Of a stretch of 64,000 bases of DNA, positions 50,513 through 60,949 are shown piece after piece. Under the pieces are notes generated by a model. That model was not told the DNA's origin, ran no database searches, and saw only the letters and a list, made by a program, of their open reading frames with translations. Origin of the DNA: Alcanivorax sp. (GTDB taxonomy: Bacteria; Pseudomonadota; Gammaproteobacteria; Pseudomonadales; Alcanivoracaceae); assembly GCA_022565695.1 (NCBI GenBank), contig JAIUME010000006.1:62001-126000 (forward strand), written 5' to 3'. How positions within the stretch are numbered: position 1 is the first letter of the stretch; every line of letters starts with the position of its first letter. The translations under genes and the position numbers were made by a program.

Positions 50513-51493
50513 ATGAAAACCCGTATCACCGAGTTGCTCGGTATCCGTTATCCCATTGTCCAGGGTGGCATGCAGAATGTGGGCTACGCAGAATTGGCCG
50601 CCGCCGTATCCAATGCCGGCGCGTTGGGCATCATCACTGCACTGACGCAACCGACGCCCGAAGATCTGGACAAGGAAATTCGTCGCTGCAAGGAAATGAC
50701 CGACAAGCCTTTTGGCGTCAACCTGACGATTCTGCCGACCATCAAGCCGGTGCCTTACGAAGAGTATGCGCGGGTGATCTGCGAATCCGGGGTCAAGGTC
50801 GTGGAAACAGCGGGCCGCAATCCGGAACCGTTCATGCCCTACTTCAAGGACTATGACGTCAAGGTGGTGCACAAGTGCACATCAGTGCGGCATGCACTGA
50901 AAGCCGAGAAAGTGGGCGTGTCGGCGGTGAGTGTGGATGGCTTCGAATGTGCCGGCCACCCGGGTGAGGATGACATTCCCAATCTGGTACTGCTGCCGGC
51001 AGCGGCCGCCAAGCTGACCATTCCGATGCTGGCTTCCGGTGGTATCGGCACGGGCGCGCAAATGGCGGCCTGTCTGGCGCTGGGTGCCGACGGTATCAAC
51101 ATGGGCACGCGTTTCATGGCAACGCTGGAAGCGCCGATTCATGACAAGATCAAGCAGGCGGTGGTGGCGGCGTCGGAACTGGATACAGCGCTGATTTTCC
51201 GGCCCCTGAAAAACACCGCCCGCGTGTACAAGAACAAGGTGGCTGTGTCGGTCAACGAGATCGAGCGCGAGCAGGGCGCGGGCATGGAGTTCGAGCTGAT
51301 CCGTGACATGGTGGCTGGTGCCAAGGGTAAAGTGGCGCTCACCGATGGTGACGTTGATTACGGCATCTGGACCGCCGGCATGGTGCAGGGGCTGATCCAC
51401 AGCATCCCCAGCTGCGAAGATCTGGTGCAGGAAATCATCAACGAATGTGAGGCCGTGATTCGTCAGCGGCTGAACGGTTTCCTGGCCGGATAA
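50513..51493 (+). CDS. Nitronate monooxygenase family flavoenzyme
   Basis: A protein of 326 residues. NMO TIM-barrel motifs: IRYPIVQGGMQNVGY (start, FMN binding), AGALGIITAL, DGFECAGHPGE near residue 142-152, ASGGIGTGAQMAACLALGADGINMGTRF (FMN phosphate site, cited by ASGGIGTGAQ). The Gly-His near the active site fits a class II-type or related NMO. It oxidises alkyl nitronates such as propionate-3-nitronate, or is a related oxidase. A good GGAG lies ahead of ATG 50513. Confidence 0.9.
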   Translation: MKTRITELLGIRYPIVQGGMQNVGYAELAAAVSNAGALGIITALTQPTPEDLDKEIRRCKEMTDKPFGVNLTILPTIKPVPYEEYARVICESGVKVVETAGRNPEPFMPYFKDYDVKVVHKCTSVRHALKAEKVGVSAVSVDGFECAGHPGEDDIPNLVLLPAAAAKLTIPMLASGGIGTGAQMAACLALGADGINMGTRFMATLEAPIHDKIKQAVVAASELDTALIFRPLKNTARVYKNKVAVSVNEIEREQGAGMEFELIRDMVAGAKGKVALTDGDVDYGIWTAGMVQGLIHSIPSCEDLVQEIINECEAVIRQRLNGFLAG

Positions 51494-51520
51494 CGGATCA
51501 GGTTTCAGGGCTCTCAGTGA

Positions 51521-53068
51521 TCAGGGCTGAGGCTCTTCAGTGGCCGCGGGGATGGACAGACGTTCCACCACGCGGCCCTGATCAACACTTTCCAGATGCA
51601 CATCAAACTGCCACAGCCGATGCAGGTGCCGCAGCACGTCTGCGGCCTTGTCCCGGGCCAACGGACGGCGGTCCTGACGCACATGCTGCAACGTCAGTGA
51701 CCGGTCACCGCGCACAGCGGCTTCATAGACCTGAATATTGGGTTCGTGGATGCTGAGATTGTATTGCTCGGACAGCATCTGCCGTACCTGCTGATAGCCG
51801 CGTTCGTTGTGAATGGCGCGGATCTCCAGATTGGCCTCCTCGTCATCATCCAGCACGGCAAACAGCTTCAGGTCGCGTATCACGCTGGGTGACAGGAACT
51901 GCTGAATGAAGCTTTCATCCTTGAAACTTTGCATGGCGAATTTCAGCGTGCCCAGCCAATCGCTGCCGGCAATATCAGGGAACCAGATGCGATCCTCTTC
52001 CGTCGGATGTTCGCAGATACGGCGCAGATCCCGAAACATGGCGAAGCCCAGTGCATAAGGGTTGATGCCGCTGTACTGGGGGCTGTCGAACGGCGGCTGG
52101 TAGACCACCTGGGCATGGCTCTGCAGGAACTCCAGCATAAAGCCTTCAGTCACCAGGCCTTCGTCATACATCTCGTGCAGCAGCGTGTAATGCCAGAAGG
52201 TGGCCCAGCCCTCATTCATCACCTTGGTCTGACGTTGCGGGTAGAAATACTGCGCCATCTTGCGCACGATACGCACGATCTCGCGCTGCCATGGCTCCAG
52301 CAGCGGGGCATTTTTCTCGATGAAGTACAGCAGATTTTCCTGCGGCTCGGACGGGTAACGTTGCGTTGACTTGCGCCGCTTGATGTCGGGCTGCATGGCG
52401 GGGAAGGTCTTCCACAGCTCTGACACCTGTTTCTGCAGCGACTCCTCTCTCTCCTGTTGGCGATTGCGCTCGGTCTCGGCGGATACCGGATTGGGCCGTT
52501 TGTAGCGATCGACGCCGTAATTCATCAGCGCATGGCAGGAGTCGAGTATCTGCTCCACGGCCTCAACGCCATGACGTTCCTCGCACTCGGCGATGTAATG
52601 CCGGGCAAACACCAGGTAATCGATGATGGCCGAGGCGTCTGTCCAGGTGCGGAACAGATAATTGCCCTTGAAGAACGAATTGTGGCCGTAGCAGGCATGG
52701 GCAATCACCAGTGCCTGCATCGGCATGGTGTTTTCTTCCATCAGATAGGCAATGCAGGGGCTGGAGTTGATCACGATTTCATAGGCCAGGCCCATCTGGC
52801 CACGCCGATACAGATTTTCTACCTCAACGAACTGCTTGCCGAAGGACCAGTGGTTGTAGCCTACCGGCATGCCGACGGACGAGTAGGCGTCCATCATCTG
52901 CTCTGAAGAAATGACCTCGATCTGATTGGGGAAGGTGTCCAGGCCGAAACGATCATGGGCGATGCGCGCAATCTCCCGATCGTACAGGGCGATAAGGTCG
53001 AAGTTCCACTCCGAGGTTTCGGAGAGCGGCGCTTTGCGAGCTGGTCGAGCGGTATCATGATCGGCCAT
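51521..53068 (-). CDS. SpoVR family protein
   Basis: A protein of 515 residues, end to end similar to SpoVR/YcgB: MPVGYNHWSFGKQF and MEENTMPMQALVIAHACYGHNSF (cited by AHACYGHNSF), then EGWATFWHYTLLH and NPYALGFAMFRDL. His and Glu residues in these stretches suggest a metal site. It is the third gene after prkA and yeaH; this trio is widely conserved and is induced by starvation and stationary phase. Biochemical role unknown. Confidence 0.93.
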   Translation of the reverse strand: MADHDTARPARKAPLSETSEWNFDLIALYDREIARIAHDRFGLDTFPNQIEVISSEQMMDAYSSVGMPVGYNHWSFGKQFVEVENLYRRGQMGLAYEIVINSSPCIAYLMEENTMPMQALVIAHACYGHNSFFKGNYLFRTWTDASAIIDYLVFARHYIAECEERHGVEAVEQILDSCHALMNYGVDRYKRPNPVSAETERNRQQEREESLQKQVSELWKTFPAMQPDIKRRKSTQRYPSEPQENLLYFIEKNAPLLEPWQREIVRIVRKMAQYFYPQRQTKVMNEGWATFWHYTLLHEMYDEGLVTEGFMLEFLQSHAQVVYQPPFDSPQYSGINPYALGFAMFRDLRRICEHPTEEDRIWFPDIAGSDWLGTLKFAMQSFKDESFIQQFLSPSVIRDLKLFAVLDDDEEANLEIRAIHNERGYQQVRQMLSEQYNLSIHEPNIQVYEAAVRGDRSLTLQHVRQDRRPLARDKAADVLRHLHRLWQFDVHLESVDQGRVVERLSIPAATEEPQP

Positions 53069-53071
53069 GGG

Positions 53072-54352
53072 TTAGTGCTCCTCCAGTCGTTGCCGGAAAA
53101 GCTCGCGGAAGACAGGGTAGATGTCACCGGGGCCATCAATCTGTTGCAATGCAAATACTTTGGGCATGCTTTGCTGCAGCTGCTTGTAGCTCTCCCACAG
53201 TGCCTGATGCCGGCGTGGCATGATTTCCACGTAGGAGAAATACTGCATTTTCGGCAGAAGTTCTTCCAGCAGGATTTTTGTGCAGGCAGGTGAGTCATCG
53301 TTCCAGTTGTCGCCATCCGACGCCTGGGCCGCATAGATGTTCCAGCGGTCTTCGGGATAGCGTTCGCGGATGATGTCCGCTGTCAGTCTCAGTGCGCTGG
53401 AGACGATGGTGCCGCCGGTTTCCCGAGAGTAAAAGAACTCCTCCTCATCCACTTCCTTTGCACTGGTGTGGTGCCGCACAAAAACCACTTCGGTGTGTTG
53501 ATAGTTGCGTTGCAGAAAAAGATAGAGCAACAGGAAGAAACGCTTGGCCAGTTCCTTCATCTCCTGGCTCATGGAGCCTGAGACATCCATGATGCAGAAC
53601 ATCACGGCGCGTGTCATGGGGACGGGTTGGCGTACCGTATGGTTGTAGCGCAAATCCACGGTATCAAGATAGGGAATGCCCTTGATACGGCGCTCCAGGC
53701 GCTCGATCTGTTCCTTCAACTCTCCCAGTCGTGCCTGGCGCGTAATGGATTGCTCCTCATTCAGCAGCTTGTCGTACTCTGCCTGAAGATCGCGCAGGCG
53801 TCGGCGCGCCGCAGCCGAGAGCGCGCGGCGGCGCATGGAGGCCTGGCGCATGGAGCGCACAATATTGATCTTGGAGGGGTTTCCCTGGCTGACAATGCCG
53901 CCGTGTACGATGCGGGAATGGGTGTCGCCTTGCAGTTGGCGCTTGACCAGATTGGGCAGGGCCAGGCCTTCGAACAGGAAGTTGAGAAATTCACCCGGGT
54001 CCAGCTCGAAGGCAAAATCATCCATGCCGTCGCCCTGGTTGCTTGCCTTGTCACCGCCGTCACCACCGCCACTGCCGGGTGGGCGAGCAATGGTGTCGCC
54101 CTGCTGGAACTCCCGATTACCGGGATGCACGATGGTGCGCCGACCTCCGGCGCCATGGTGGAACTGCGGCTCGTTGAGGTTCTTGCGGGGAATGATGATG
54201 CGTTCACCACGCTCCATGTCGCGAATGGAGCGCTGGTTGACAGCATCGTCTACGGCATCGCGGATATGCTCACGGTAGCGCTTGAGGAAGCGCTGCCGGT
54301 TGATGGTGCTTTTGTTCTTGCCGTTGAGTCTGCGGTCGACAATGAAGCTCAT
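53072..54352 (-). CDS. yeaH: DUF444 / YeaH von Willebrand-like protein
   Basis: A protein of 426 residues. The N-terminus is basic and Gln/Asn-rich ([23 protein letters not shown] cited by [10 protein letters not shown]), the middle has an [17 protein letters not shown] helix, and the C-terminal half is a VWA-like domain with the metal site DVSGSMSQE (MIDAS). It works with PrkA kinase in a stress pathway; the exact link is unknown. It starts 25 bp after prkA. Confidence 0.93.
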   Translation of the reverse strand: MSFIVDRRLNGKNKSTINRQRFLKRYREHIRDAVDDAVNQRSIRDMERGERIIIPRKNLNEPQFHHGAGGRRTIVHPGNREFQQGDTIARPPGSGGGDGGDKASNQGDGMDDFAFELDPGEFLNFLFEGLALPNLVKRQLQGDTHSRIVHGGIVSQGNPSKINIVRSMRQASMRRRALSAAARRRLRDLQAEYDKLLNEEQSITRQARLGELKEQIERLERRIKGIPYLDTVDLRYNHTVRQPVPMTRAVMFCIMDVSGSMSQEMKELAKRFFLLLYLFLQRNYQHTEVVFVRHHTSAKEVDEEEFFYSRETGGTIVSSALRLTADIIRERYPEDRWNIYAAQASDGDNWNDDSPACTKILLEELLPKMQYFSYVEIMPRRHQALWESYKQLQQSMPKVFALQQIDGPGDIYPVFRELFRQRLEEH

Positions 54353-54377
54353 GTCGCACTCCTGATACCAGCCCGAT

Positions 54378-56300
54378 CTATTGCGCCTTGCGCACGCGCA
54401 GATACCATTCTGACAGCAATCTCACCTGTTTCTCTGTATAGCCTCGATCCATCATGCGCTGAACAAAATCGCCATGTTTCTTCTGGTCGTCCTTCGAGCC
54501 CTTGGCATTGAAGGAAATCACCGGCAGCAGATCCTCCGTATTGGAGAACATCTTTTTCTCGATGACATTGCGCAGCTTCTGGTAGCTGGACCAGGTGGGG
54601 TTACGGCCTTCGTTGTTGGCGCGTGCGCGCAGCACGAAGTTGACCACCTCGTTGCGGAAGTCCTTGGGATTGGAGATGCCTGCCGGTTTTTCGATCTTCT
54701 CCAGCTCTTCGTTGAGCGACTGCCGGTCGAATATCTCGCCGGTATCCGGGTCACGGAATTCCTGATCCTGAATCCAGAAGTCGGCATAGGTGACGTAGCG
54801 GTCGAATATGTTCTGCCCATACTCGGAGTAAGACTCAAGGTAGGCGGTCTGGATTTCCTTGCCGATGAATTCGACATAGCGTGGCACCAGGAATTCCTTG
54901 ATGTAGCGACGTAGCTGCTCCTGCCGTTCCTGGGCAAACTGCTCCTGCTCTATCTGCTGTTCAAGCACATGCATCAGATGGACGGGGTTGGCCGCCACCT
55001 CGCCATGATCAAAGTTGAACACCCGGGACAGGATCTTGAAGGCAAAGCGTGTGGAGATGCCGCTCATGCCCTCGTCAACGCCCGCGTTGTCGCGGTACTC
55101 CTGCAGGGATTTTGCTTTCGGGTCCACGTCCTTGAGATTGTCACCGTTGTAGATGCGCATCTTGGAGTAGATGCTCGAATTCTCCGGCTCCTTGAGGCGC
55201 GTCAACACGGAAAACTGCGCCAGCATTTCCAGCGTGTCAGGGGCGCACTGGGCATCACGCAAGCTGCTGTTGAAGAGCAGCTTTTCGTAGATCTTGACCT
55301 CCTCGTCGAAGCGCAGGCAGTAGGGCACCTTGACAATAAAGACACGGTCTATGAAAGCTTCGTTGTTCTTGTTGTTACGGAAGGTCTGCCACTCTGCTTC
55401 GTTGGAGTGGGCGAGGACGATGCCCTCGTAAGGGATGGCGCCCATATGTTCGGTGCCGTTGTAGTTGCCTTCCTGGGTTGCTGTCAGCAAGGGATGCAGC
55501 ACCTTGATGGGCGCCTTGAACATCTCGACGAATTCCAGCAGGCCCTGATTGGCGCGACACAGGCCGCCGGAGAAGCTGTAAGCGTCCGGGTCGTTCTGGG
55601 CGAAATCCTCGAGTTTGCGGATGTCGACCTTGCCGACCAGTGCGGAGATATCCTGGTTGTTCTCGTCGCCGGGTTCCGTCTTGGCCAGTGCCACCTGATC
55701 CAGGATCGATGGATACAGTTTGACGACGCGGAACTGCGACAGGTCGCCGCCGCTTTCATGCAGTCGTTTGACGGCCCAGGGCGACATGATGGTGCGCACA
55801 TAGCGGCGTGGTATGCCGTACTCTTCTTCCAGTATCGGACCATCTTCTTCGGCGTCGAACAGCGCCAGGGGCGATTCGTAGACTGGCGATCCCTTGATGG
55901 CATAGAACGGCACCCGCTGCATCAGCGCCTTGAGCTTTTCTGCGAGGGAGGATTTGCCGCCGCCTACAGGGCCCAGCAGGTACAGAATCTGCTTTTTCTC
56001 TTCCAGGCCCTGAGCGGCATGGCGGAAGTAGGACACGATGTTCTCGATCGCATCCTCCATGCCATAAAAATCGCTGAACGCCGGATAACGGCGAATCATC
56101 TTGTTGGAAAATATGCGTGACAGGCGCGGGTCTTTTGATGTGTCGATCAGTTCGGGCTCGCCGATAGCCATAAGCATGCGCTCAGAGGCTGTGGCGTAAC
56201 AGGCCGGGTCAGACTTGCAGAGCTGCAGGTACTCCTCAAGCGAGTACTCTTCATGCTGTGTGGCTTCATAGCGGGTTTGATAGTGGCTGATGATACTCAT
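54378..56300 (-). CDS. prkA: PrkA AAA+ serine protein kinase (YeaG)
   Basis: A protein of 640 residues, normal size. The AAA+ part carries Walker [10 protein letters not shown] near residue 111 and the sensor region; the C-terminal part resembles a PrkA kinase domain ([12 protein letters not shown]-like [14 protein letters not shown]). E. coli YeaG is a stress kinase induced by nitrogen starvation and RpoS. It heads prkA-yeaH-spoVR. GGGAG precedes ATG 56300 at eight bases. Confidence 0.95.
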   Translation of the reverse strand: MSIISHYQTRYEATQHEEYSLEEYLQLCKSDPACYATASERMLMAIGEPELIDTSKDPRLSRIFSNKMIRRYPAFSDFYGMEDAIENIVSYFRHAAQGLEEKKQILYLLGPVGGGKSSLAEKLKALMQRVPFYAIKGSPVYESPLALFDAEEDGPILEEEYGIPRRYVRTIMSPWAVKRLHESGGDLSQFRVVKLYPSILDQVALAKTEPGDENNQDISALVGKVDIRKLEDFAQNDPDAYSFSGGLCRANQGLLEFVEMFKAPIKVLHPLLTATQEGNYNGTEHMGAIPYEGIVLAHSNEAEWQTFRNNKNNEAFIDRVFIVKVPYCLRFDEEVKIYEKLLFNSSLRDAQCAPDTLEMLAQFSVLTRLKEPENSSIYSKMRIYNGDNLKDVDPKAKSLQEYRDNAGVDEGMSGISTRFAFKILSRVFNFDHGEVAANPVHLMHVLEQQIEQEQFAQERQEQLRRYIKEFLVPRYVEFIGKEIQTAYLESYSEYGQNIFDRYVTYADFWIQDQEFRDPDTGEIFDRQSLNEELEKIEKPAGISNPKDFRNEVVNFVLRARANNEGRNPTWSSYQKLRNVIEKKMFSNTEDLLPVISFNAKGSKDDQKKHGDFVQRMMDRGYTEKQVRLLSEWYLRVRKAQ

Positions 56301-56590
56301 GCCTGGACTCCCTCACTCACTGCTTGCCGGCAATGTCTGGACCGGTGGTTACATGGATAGATTCCCGTGCCTGTTTACGAATGCATGTTGTGGATGCATG
56401 TGATGAATACATATTGTGAACGCTTTCGAGTCTGTATCTAGAATGGACACGAAGCGCTGCGAAAGTCAAAAAAATAATGACGCAGGTTTTCGTGAAAGTG
56501 ACGCTTCGGGTGCAAGGGCAGAGGTGGTGCTTCTGTGTCAGGAAGAGGTGATGACGGAGAGGTAAGAGGAGAGGTAAACAGTGTGTGAAA
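56301..56590. other. Gap between prkA and apaH
   Basis: This 290-bp stretch has no gene. It should hold the leftward prkA promoter. Two ATGCATGT copies lie 13 bp apart (56381-56388, 56394-56401), and the part near 56460-56480 is A-rich. I found no convincing sigma-54 box and no clear sigma-70 pair. The apaH terminator stem closes its right side. Confidence 0.4.
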
Positions 56591-56612
56591 TTGCCGCCCT
56601 CAAAGGCGGCAA
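56591..56612 (-). terminator. Terminator hairpin overlapping apaH stop
   Basis: TTGCCGCC (56591-56598) pairs perfectly with GGCGGCAA (56605-56612) around a six-base loop that contains the apaH stop. On the minus strand it is followed by only three T, so it is a weak intrinsic terminator for the lptD-to-apaH operon. Confidence 0.6.
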
Positions 56613-57415
56613 TCGCGGCAGAAGCGGCGGTTATCCTCAAGGCGCAGTGCGGTCAGTGACCCGCCCCAGACACAGCCGGTATCCAGTGCCTCCAGATTAG
56701 CACCCTGAACCTGCCCGGCCAGCGCCGCCCAGTGCCCGAAAAGTATCCGTACATCGGTTGCCCGACGGTGAGGGTGCTGGAACCACGGCATGAACCCTGG
56801 CGGCGGCTCATCCGCTTCACCTTTGGTACTCAGTTCCAGTGCGCCCGCTTCGTCCACGAAACGCATGCGCGTGAGGTGGTTGGTGATCACGCGCAGGCGG
56901 GTCATGCCGGTGAGCTGATCATCCCAGCTGGCGGGCGTGTTGCCGTACATGGCATGGAAGAACTCATCGGCATTGTCGCCTGAGATGACGGCGGCCACCT
57001 CAGCAGCCCGCGCCAGTGTTTCATCAGCGCTCCACAGGGGCGGTATACCCGCGTGCACCAGGATGGCGCCGAAGGCGGGCAGGTCTACCGCCAGGGGCTG
57101 GTGGCGCAGCCAGTCCAGCAGGGTGTCGCAGTCGTCTGCCGCCAGTATCTCGGCGAGATCGCGCTCTTTGGGGCGCACCCTGGCCGCACCGGCAGCCAGT
57201 GCCAGCAGGTGGAGATCATGGTTGCCCAGTACGCACGTGATGTTGTCGCGCAGGGCGTAGATCCGGCGCAGTGTGCCGAGGGAGTCCTCGCCCCGGCTGA
57301 CCAGATCGCCGGCCAGCAGCAGGTGATCCCGGGCGGGGTCAAAGGCAATGTCTGCCAGCAGGGCGTTGAACGCCCCCAGGCAGCCCTGGATGTCACCTAT
57401 CGCATACGTGCTCAT
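56600..57415 (-). CDS. apaH: Symmetrical bis(5'-nucleosyl)-tetraphosphatase
   Basis: A protein of 271 residues. Metallophosphatase motifs: GDIQGCLGAF, GDLVSRGEDS, GNHDLHLL, and LVHAGIPPLW, with all metal ligands present. It hydrolyses Ap4A and removes Np4 caps from RNA. It is the last gene of the lptD-surA-pdxA-rsmA-apaG-apaH series, three bases after apaG. Confidence 0.96.
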   Translation of the reverse strand: MSTYAIGDIQGCLGAFNALLADIAFDPARDHLLLAGDLVSRGEDSLGTLRRIYALRDNITCVLGNHDLHLLALAAGAARVRPKERDLAEILAADDCDTLLDWLRHQPLAVDLPAFGAILVHAGIPPLWSADETLARAAEVAAVISGDNADEFFHAMYGNTPASWDDQLTGMTRLRVITNHLTRMRFVDEAGALELSTKGEADEPPPGFMPWFQHPHRRATDVRILFGHWAALAGQVQGANLEALDTGCVWGGSLTALRLEDNRRFCRDCRL

Positions 57416-57418
57416 CTG

Positions 57419-57811
57419 TCAGTGCAGGGCGTGGGGTGGTGCTAGCGTGAATACGGGGATGTTGGCGTCAAAACAGGTGCCATCTTCGGCCAGCATCTGG
57501 TAACTCCCGCGCATGCTGCCTACGCTGGTTTCCAGAACGGCGCCGCTGCTGTAGGAGAATTCCTGGCCCGGTGCCAGCCGCGGCTGTTCGCCGATGACGC
57601 CCTCGCCATGGACTTCCTGAACCCGCTCCTCGCCATCGGTGATGACCCAGTGACGTGTCAGCAGGCGCGCAGACACCTCACCTTCATTGCGGATGGTGAC
57701 GTGATAGGCATAGACCCAGCGGTGGATGTCGGAGTCGCTCTGCTCGGCAAGAAACTCCGTCTCCACCTCGACATTGATGCGGTAGCGGGAATCTTCAGTG
57801 ACATGCGTCAT
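57419..57811 (-). CDS. apaG: ApaG/CorD beta-sandwich protein
   Basis: A protein of 130 residues of the DUF525 fold: YAYHVTIRNEGEVSARLLTRHWVITDG (cited by YHVTIRNEG and TRHWVITDG), then GEGVIGEQPRLAPGQEFSYSSG and GSMRGSYQM. ApaG is thought to bind nucleotides; linked to Co2+ resistance in enterics. It overlaps rsmA by ATGA. Confidence 0.95.
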   Translation of the reverse strand: MTHVTEDSRYRINVEVETEFLAEQSDSDIHRWVYAYHVTIRNEGEVSARLLTRHWVITDGEERVQEVHGEGVIGEQPRLAPGQEFSYSSGAVLETSVGSMRGSYQMLAEDGTCFDANIPVFTLAPPHALH

Positions 57812-58620
57812 GGTGCAGTTTCCTGAGATGGTGAGCCCTCCGGCGGCGGAGCGGCATTGGCCAGGCTGACAAAGTCGGCCAGGGACAGTTGATCTGGCCG
57901 CAAACCCGGATCCACACCTGCGGCCTCGATGTCCGCCATCGTCATGAGTGATTTTAGCCCATTTCGGATTGCCTTGCGTCGTTGCGTGAAGACCTGGTTC
58001 ACCAGCCCGGCAAAAAAGCGGTAGTCCTTCGCCGGGTGCGGCAGTGTGGCATGAGGGGTCAGGCGCACAATGGCGGAATCCACACGCGGTGGCGGGCTGA
58101 AGGCCTCCGGCGGCACGGTGAACAGGAAGTCGGTGTCGCAGTGGTACTGGATCATCACGCTCAGGCGGCCCCAGTCACTGGTGCCGGGGCTGGCCACCAG
58201 CCGGTCCACCATCTCTTTCTGCAGCATGAAGTGCATGTCCCGGATCACATCCATCTGGCTGATCAGGTGGAACATCAACGGGGTGGAGATGTTGTAGGGC
58301 AGGTTGCCCACCACGCGCAGCGGTTTGTCGTCGGTGGCCAGGGTGCGGAAGTCGAAGCGCAGGGCGTCGGCAGCGTGCACAGTCAGCCGCTCCGGGGCAA
58401 TCTGGCGCTCCAGCAGGCGGATCAGGTCACGGTCCAGTTCCACGGCATGGAGGTGGTCGACAGCGTCCAGCAAGGGCCGCGTCAGCGCACCCTGACCCGG
58501 GCCGATTTCCACCATGCGATCATCCCGTGCGGGCGCAATGCTGCGGACCAGACGGTGGATCAGGTTGGTATCGGTGAGAAAGTGCTGGCCAAAGCGCTTG
58601 CGCGCCTGATGTCGGGCCAT
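57808..58620 (-). CDS. rsmA: 16S rRNA dimethyladenosine methyltransferase
   Basis: A protein of 270 residues: RKRFGQHFLTD at the start, SAM motif EIGPGQGALTRPLL, and catalytic NLPYN. It dimethylates A1518 and A1519 of 16S rRNA. Start ATG 58620 lies 69 bp after pdxA. Core gene. Confidence 0.97.
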   Translation of the reverse strand: MARHQARKRFGQHFLTDTNLIHRLVRSIAPARDDRMVEIGPGQGALTRPLLDAVDHLHAVELDRDLIRLLERQIAPERLTVHAADALRFDFRTLATDDKPLRVVGNLPYNISTPLMFHLISQMDVIRDMHFMLQKEMVDRLVASPGTSDWGRLSVMIQYHCDTDFLFTVPPEAFSPPPRVDSAIVRLTPHATLPHPAKDYRFFAGLVNQVFTQRRKAIRNGLKSLMTMADIEAAGVDPGLRPDQLSLADFVSLANAAPPPEGSPSQETAP

Positions 58621-58689
58621 GAGAGCTCCGTACCGGAAGACAGGGGGCGGCAGTGTAGCGCGAGTGGCGCCCGTGAGCCACGGGCTGCG

Positions 58690-59658
58690 TCAGGCGAGCG
58701 TCAGCGCCAGACGCGTGGCGGCGATCAGGCTGCCCGGGTCGGCCTTGCCGGTACCGGCGAGGTCAAAGGCGGTGCCGTGGTCCACGGAGGTACGCACGAA
58801 GGGCAGGCCGAGGGTGATGTTCACGGCTTCACCGAACCCGGCATATTTCAGCACTGGCAGCCCCTGGTCGTGGTACATCGCCAGTACCGCGTCATGCCCG
58901 GCCAGATGGCGCGGGGTAAAGGCAGTATCGGCGGGTAGCGGGCCGGTAAGCTGCATGCCCCGGGCCCGGAGCACGCCGAGCACGGGCTCGATCACCTCGA
59001 TTTCTTCCCGTCCGAGATGCCCGCTTTCACCGGCATGGGGATTCAGGCCCAGCACCAGTATGCGGGGAGCCGGGATGCCGAAGTGCTGGCGCAGATCCAG
59101 GTCCAGAATTTCCAGCGTTCGGGTTAGTGAGGCGCTGCGGATCGCGTCGGGTACATCCCGCAAGGGCAGGTGAGTAGTCGCCAGGGCGACGCGCAGATCG
59201 CCCGCCACCAGCATCATCACGACTCGCTTGGTATTGCTGTGTTCAGCGAGATATTCGGTGTGGCCAGTGAAGAAGGGATCGACACCGTCGCAGATCACGG
59301 ATTTGGCCAGTGGGGCGGTCACCATGCCGGCGAAGGTGCCTGCCATGCAGCCCTGCAGTGCCCGATCAAGCAGCGCCAATGTGCCCCGGGCGGTCGCCGG
59401 ATCAGGCTTGCCGGGCACCACGGCGGCGCCTGCCGGGCTGTGCCACACGGCCAGGCCCGCGTCCGGCAGTGCCTGCCCGGGCTGCCAGTCGTGCAGCGTC
59501 AGTGACAGCCCCAGCAGGGCGGCACGCTCCCGGAGTACCTGGCGGTCTCCGAGCGCCACCAGCGGCGTGCCGGCCAGGTGCTCCGGCAGGCGCAATACGA
59601 TATCCGGGCCGATGCCGGCCGGATCGCCGCAGGTGATGGCCAGCGGCAGGGTGGCCAT
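58690..59658 (-). CDS. pdxA: 4-hydroxythreonine-4-phosphate dehydrogenase
   Basis: A protein of 322 residues. Start MATLPLAITCGDPAGIGPD is the PdxA signature; metal-binding histidines occur in VTAPLAKSVICD-FFTGHTEYL (about 130-150), LGLNPHAGE and MYHDQGLPVLK. It makes the pyridoxine precursor. ATG 59658 is one base after the surA stop; upstream in-frame sequence is inside surA and ignored. Confidence 0.96.
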   Translation of the reverse strand: MATLPLAITCGDPAGIGPDIVLRLPEHLAGTPLVALGDRQVLRERAALLGLSLTLHDWQPGQALPDAGLAVWHSPAGAAVVPGKPDPATARGTLALLDRALQGCMAGTFAGMVTAPLAKSVICDGVDPFFTGHTEYLAEHSNTKRVVMMLVAGDLRVALATTHLPLRDVPDAIRSASLTRTLEILDLDLRQHFGIPAPRILVLGLNPHAGESGHLGREEIEVIEPVLGVLRARGMQLTGPLPADTAFTPRHLAGHDAVLAMYHDQGLPVLKYAGFGEAVNITLGLPFVRTSVDHGTAFDLAGTGKADPGSLIAATRLALTLA

Positions 59659-59659
59659 A

Positions 59660-60949
59660 TCAGATCCGCACGTCCACGTAGGCTTCGGTGCGGGTTTCCC
59701 GCAGCCACTGCTGCAGCTCTTCTTCGAAGCGCCGCTGGTGCAGGGCCTGGCGTGCTCGCAAACGACGGAACTCGGCACTCATGTCAGCAGTGCGTTGTTC
59801 ATCGACGCGCAGGAAGTGCCAGCCGAACTCGGTCTGGAATACGGGGGACAGCTCACCGATGGCCGCATTGCGGAAGGTGTTCTCGAATTCACCCACCATT
59901 TCCCCCGGGGAGACCCAGCCCAGATCCCCGCCGTTGCGGGCGCTGCCGGGATCATCGGAATGCTCACGGGCGACGGTGGCAAAATCTTCACCGCTATCAA
60001 CGCGCTGGTGCAACTGCACGATCAGGCGCTCGGCCTGGCTTTCACTGCGTACCGCGCTGGTGCGTACCAGAACATGCCGTACACGGTGCTGCTGAACGAT
60101 CTGCGTCGCGCCACCCCGGCGGTCGACCAGCAGCAGGATGTGATAGCCGTTGCCGGCGCGTATCGGATCTGAAATCTCGCCGGGCTGCATGTCTATGGCG
60201 CGCTCGGAGAACAGGGTCGGCAACTGGGCGGCTTCACGCCAGCCCAGATCGCCACCTTCCAGTGCCTGGGGGCCATCCGAATAGCTCACCGCCATTTCAT
60301 GGAAGCTGTCGCCGGCACGAATGCGGTTCACCAGCGCTTCGGCACGCTCGCGCGCCTCGTCCACTTCGTTGGGCGAGGCGCCATCAGGCAGCCCGATCAG
60401 GATATGCCCGAGACGGAACTCGGATTCGAACAGCTGGCGGCCCATTTCCGATTCCAGGAAGCGATCCACTTCACGGTCGGTGATCCGCACGCGGCGGCCC
60501 ACCTGGCGCTGGTGCAGCTGATTGATGACCATTTCGCTGCGAATCTGCTCGCGGAAGTCCGCCCAGTTGTAGCCGTCTTCCCGCAGTGCCGCGACAAACT
60601 CGTCCAGGGTCATGCCGTTCTGGCGGGCAACCCCGGTGAGGGTCTGGTTCAGCGAGCTGTCATCCACCCGGATGCCGCCGCGCTCGGCCATGTCCAGCTG
60701 CAGCTTCTCCATCACCATGCGCTCCAGCACCTGGGGCCGCAGTATGTTGCGTGGAGGCAACTGCTGGCCTTCAGACATGAACTGCCGTGCCAGGTCATCC
60801 ACGCGCTGGTCGAGCTCGCTTTCCATGATCACGTTGTCGTTGACCACCGCGGCAATGCGGTCCAGCACCTGAAGCGCCTGAGGCACGCCAGGAATGACCA
60901 GAGCCGCCAGCAGCGCCATGCGCAGGGCGGGTTTAATAATTCGTACCAT
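59660..60949 (-). CDS. surA: Periplasmic chaperone SurA (peptidyl-prolyl isomerase)
   Basis: A protein of 429 residues with a signal peptide (ALRMALLAALVIPGVPQA). A SurA_N domain (VLDRIAAVVNDNVIMESELDQR, cited by VVNDNVIMESEL) is followed by two parvulin domains, near residues 170-270 (HILIGLPDGAS) and 285-380 (RHVLVRTSAV). It helps fold outer-membrane proteins including LptD. Start ATG 60949 has GGGAG upstream and overlaps lptD by 17 bp. Confidence 0.96.
   Translation of the reverse strand: MVRIIKPALRMALLAALVIPGVPQALQVLDRIAAVVNDNVIMESELDQRVDDLARQFMSEGQQLPPRNILRPQVLERMVMEKLQLDMAERGGIRVDDSSLNQTLTGVARQNGMTLDEFVAALREDGYNWADFREQIRSEMVINQLHQRQVGRRVRITDREVDRFLESEMGRQLFESEFRLGHILIGLPDGASPNEVDEARERAEALVNRIRAGDSFHEMAVSYSDGPQALEGGDLGWREAAQLPTLFSERAIDMQPGEISDPIRAGNGYHILLLVDRRGGATQIVQQHRVRHVLVRTSAVRSESQAERLIVQLHQRVDSGEDFATVAREHSDDPGSARNGGDLGWVSPGEMVGEFENTFRNAAIGELSPVFQTEFGWHFLRVDEQRTADMSAEFRRLRARQALHQRRFEEELQQWLRETRTEAYVDVRI

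Noticed and set aside
56301-56600. Sigma-54 promoter for prkA
   Set aside because: No GG/GC pair at the right spacing on the minus strand matched the TGGCAC-N5-TTGC pattern.
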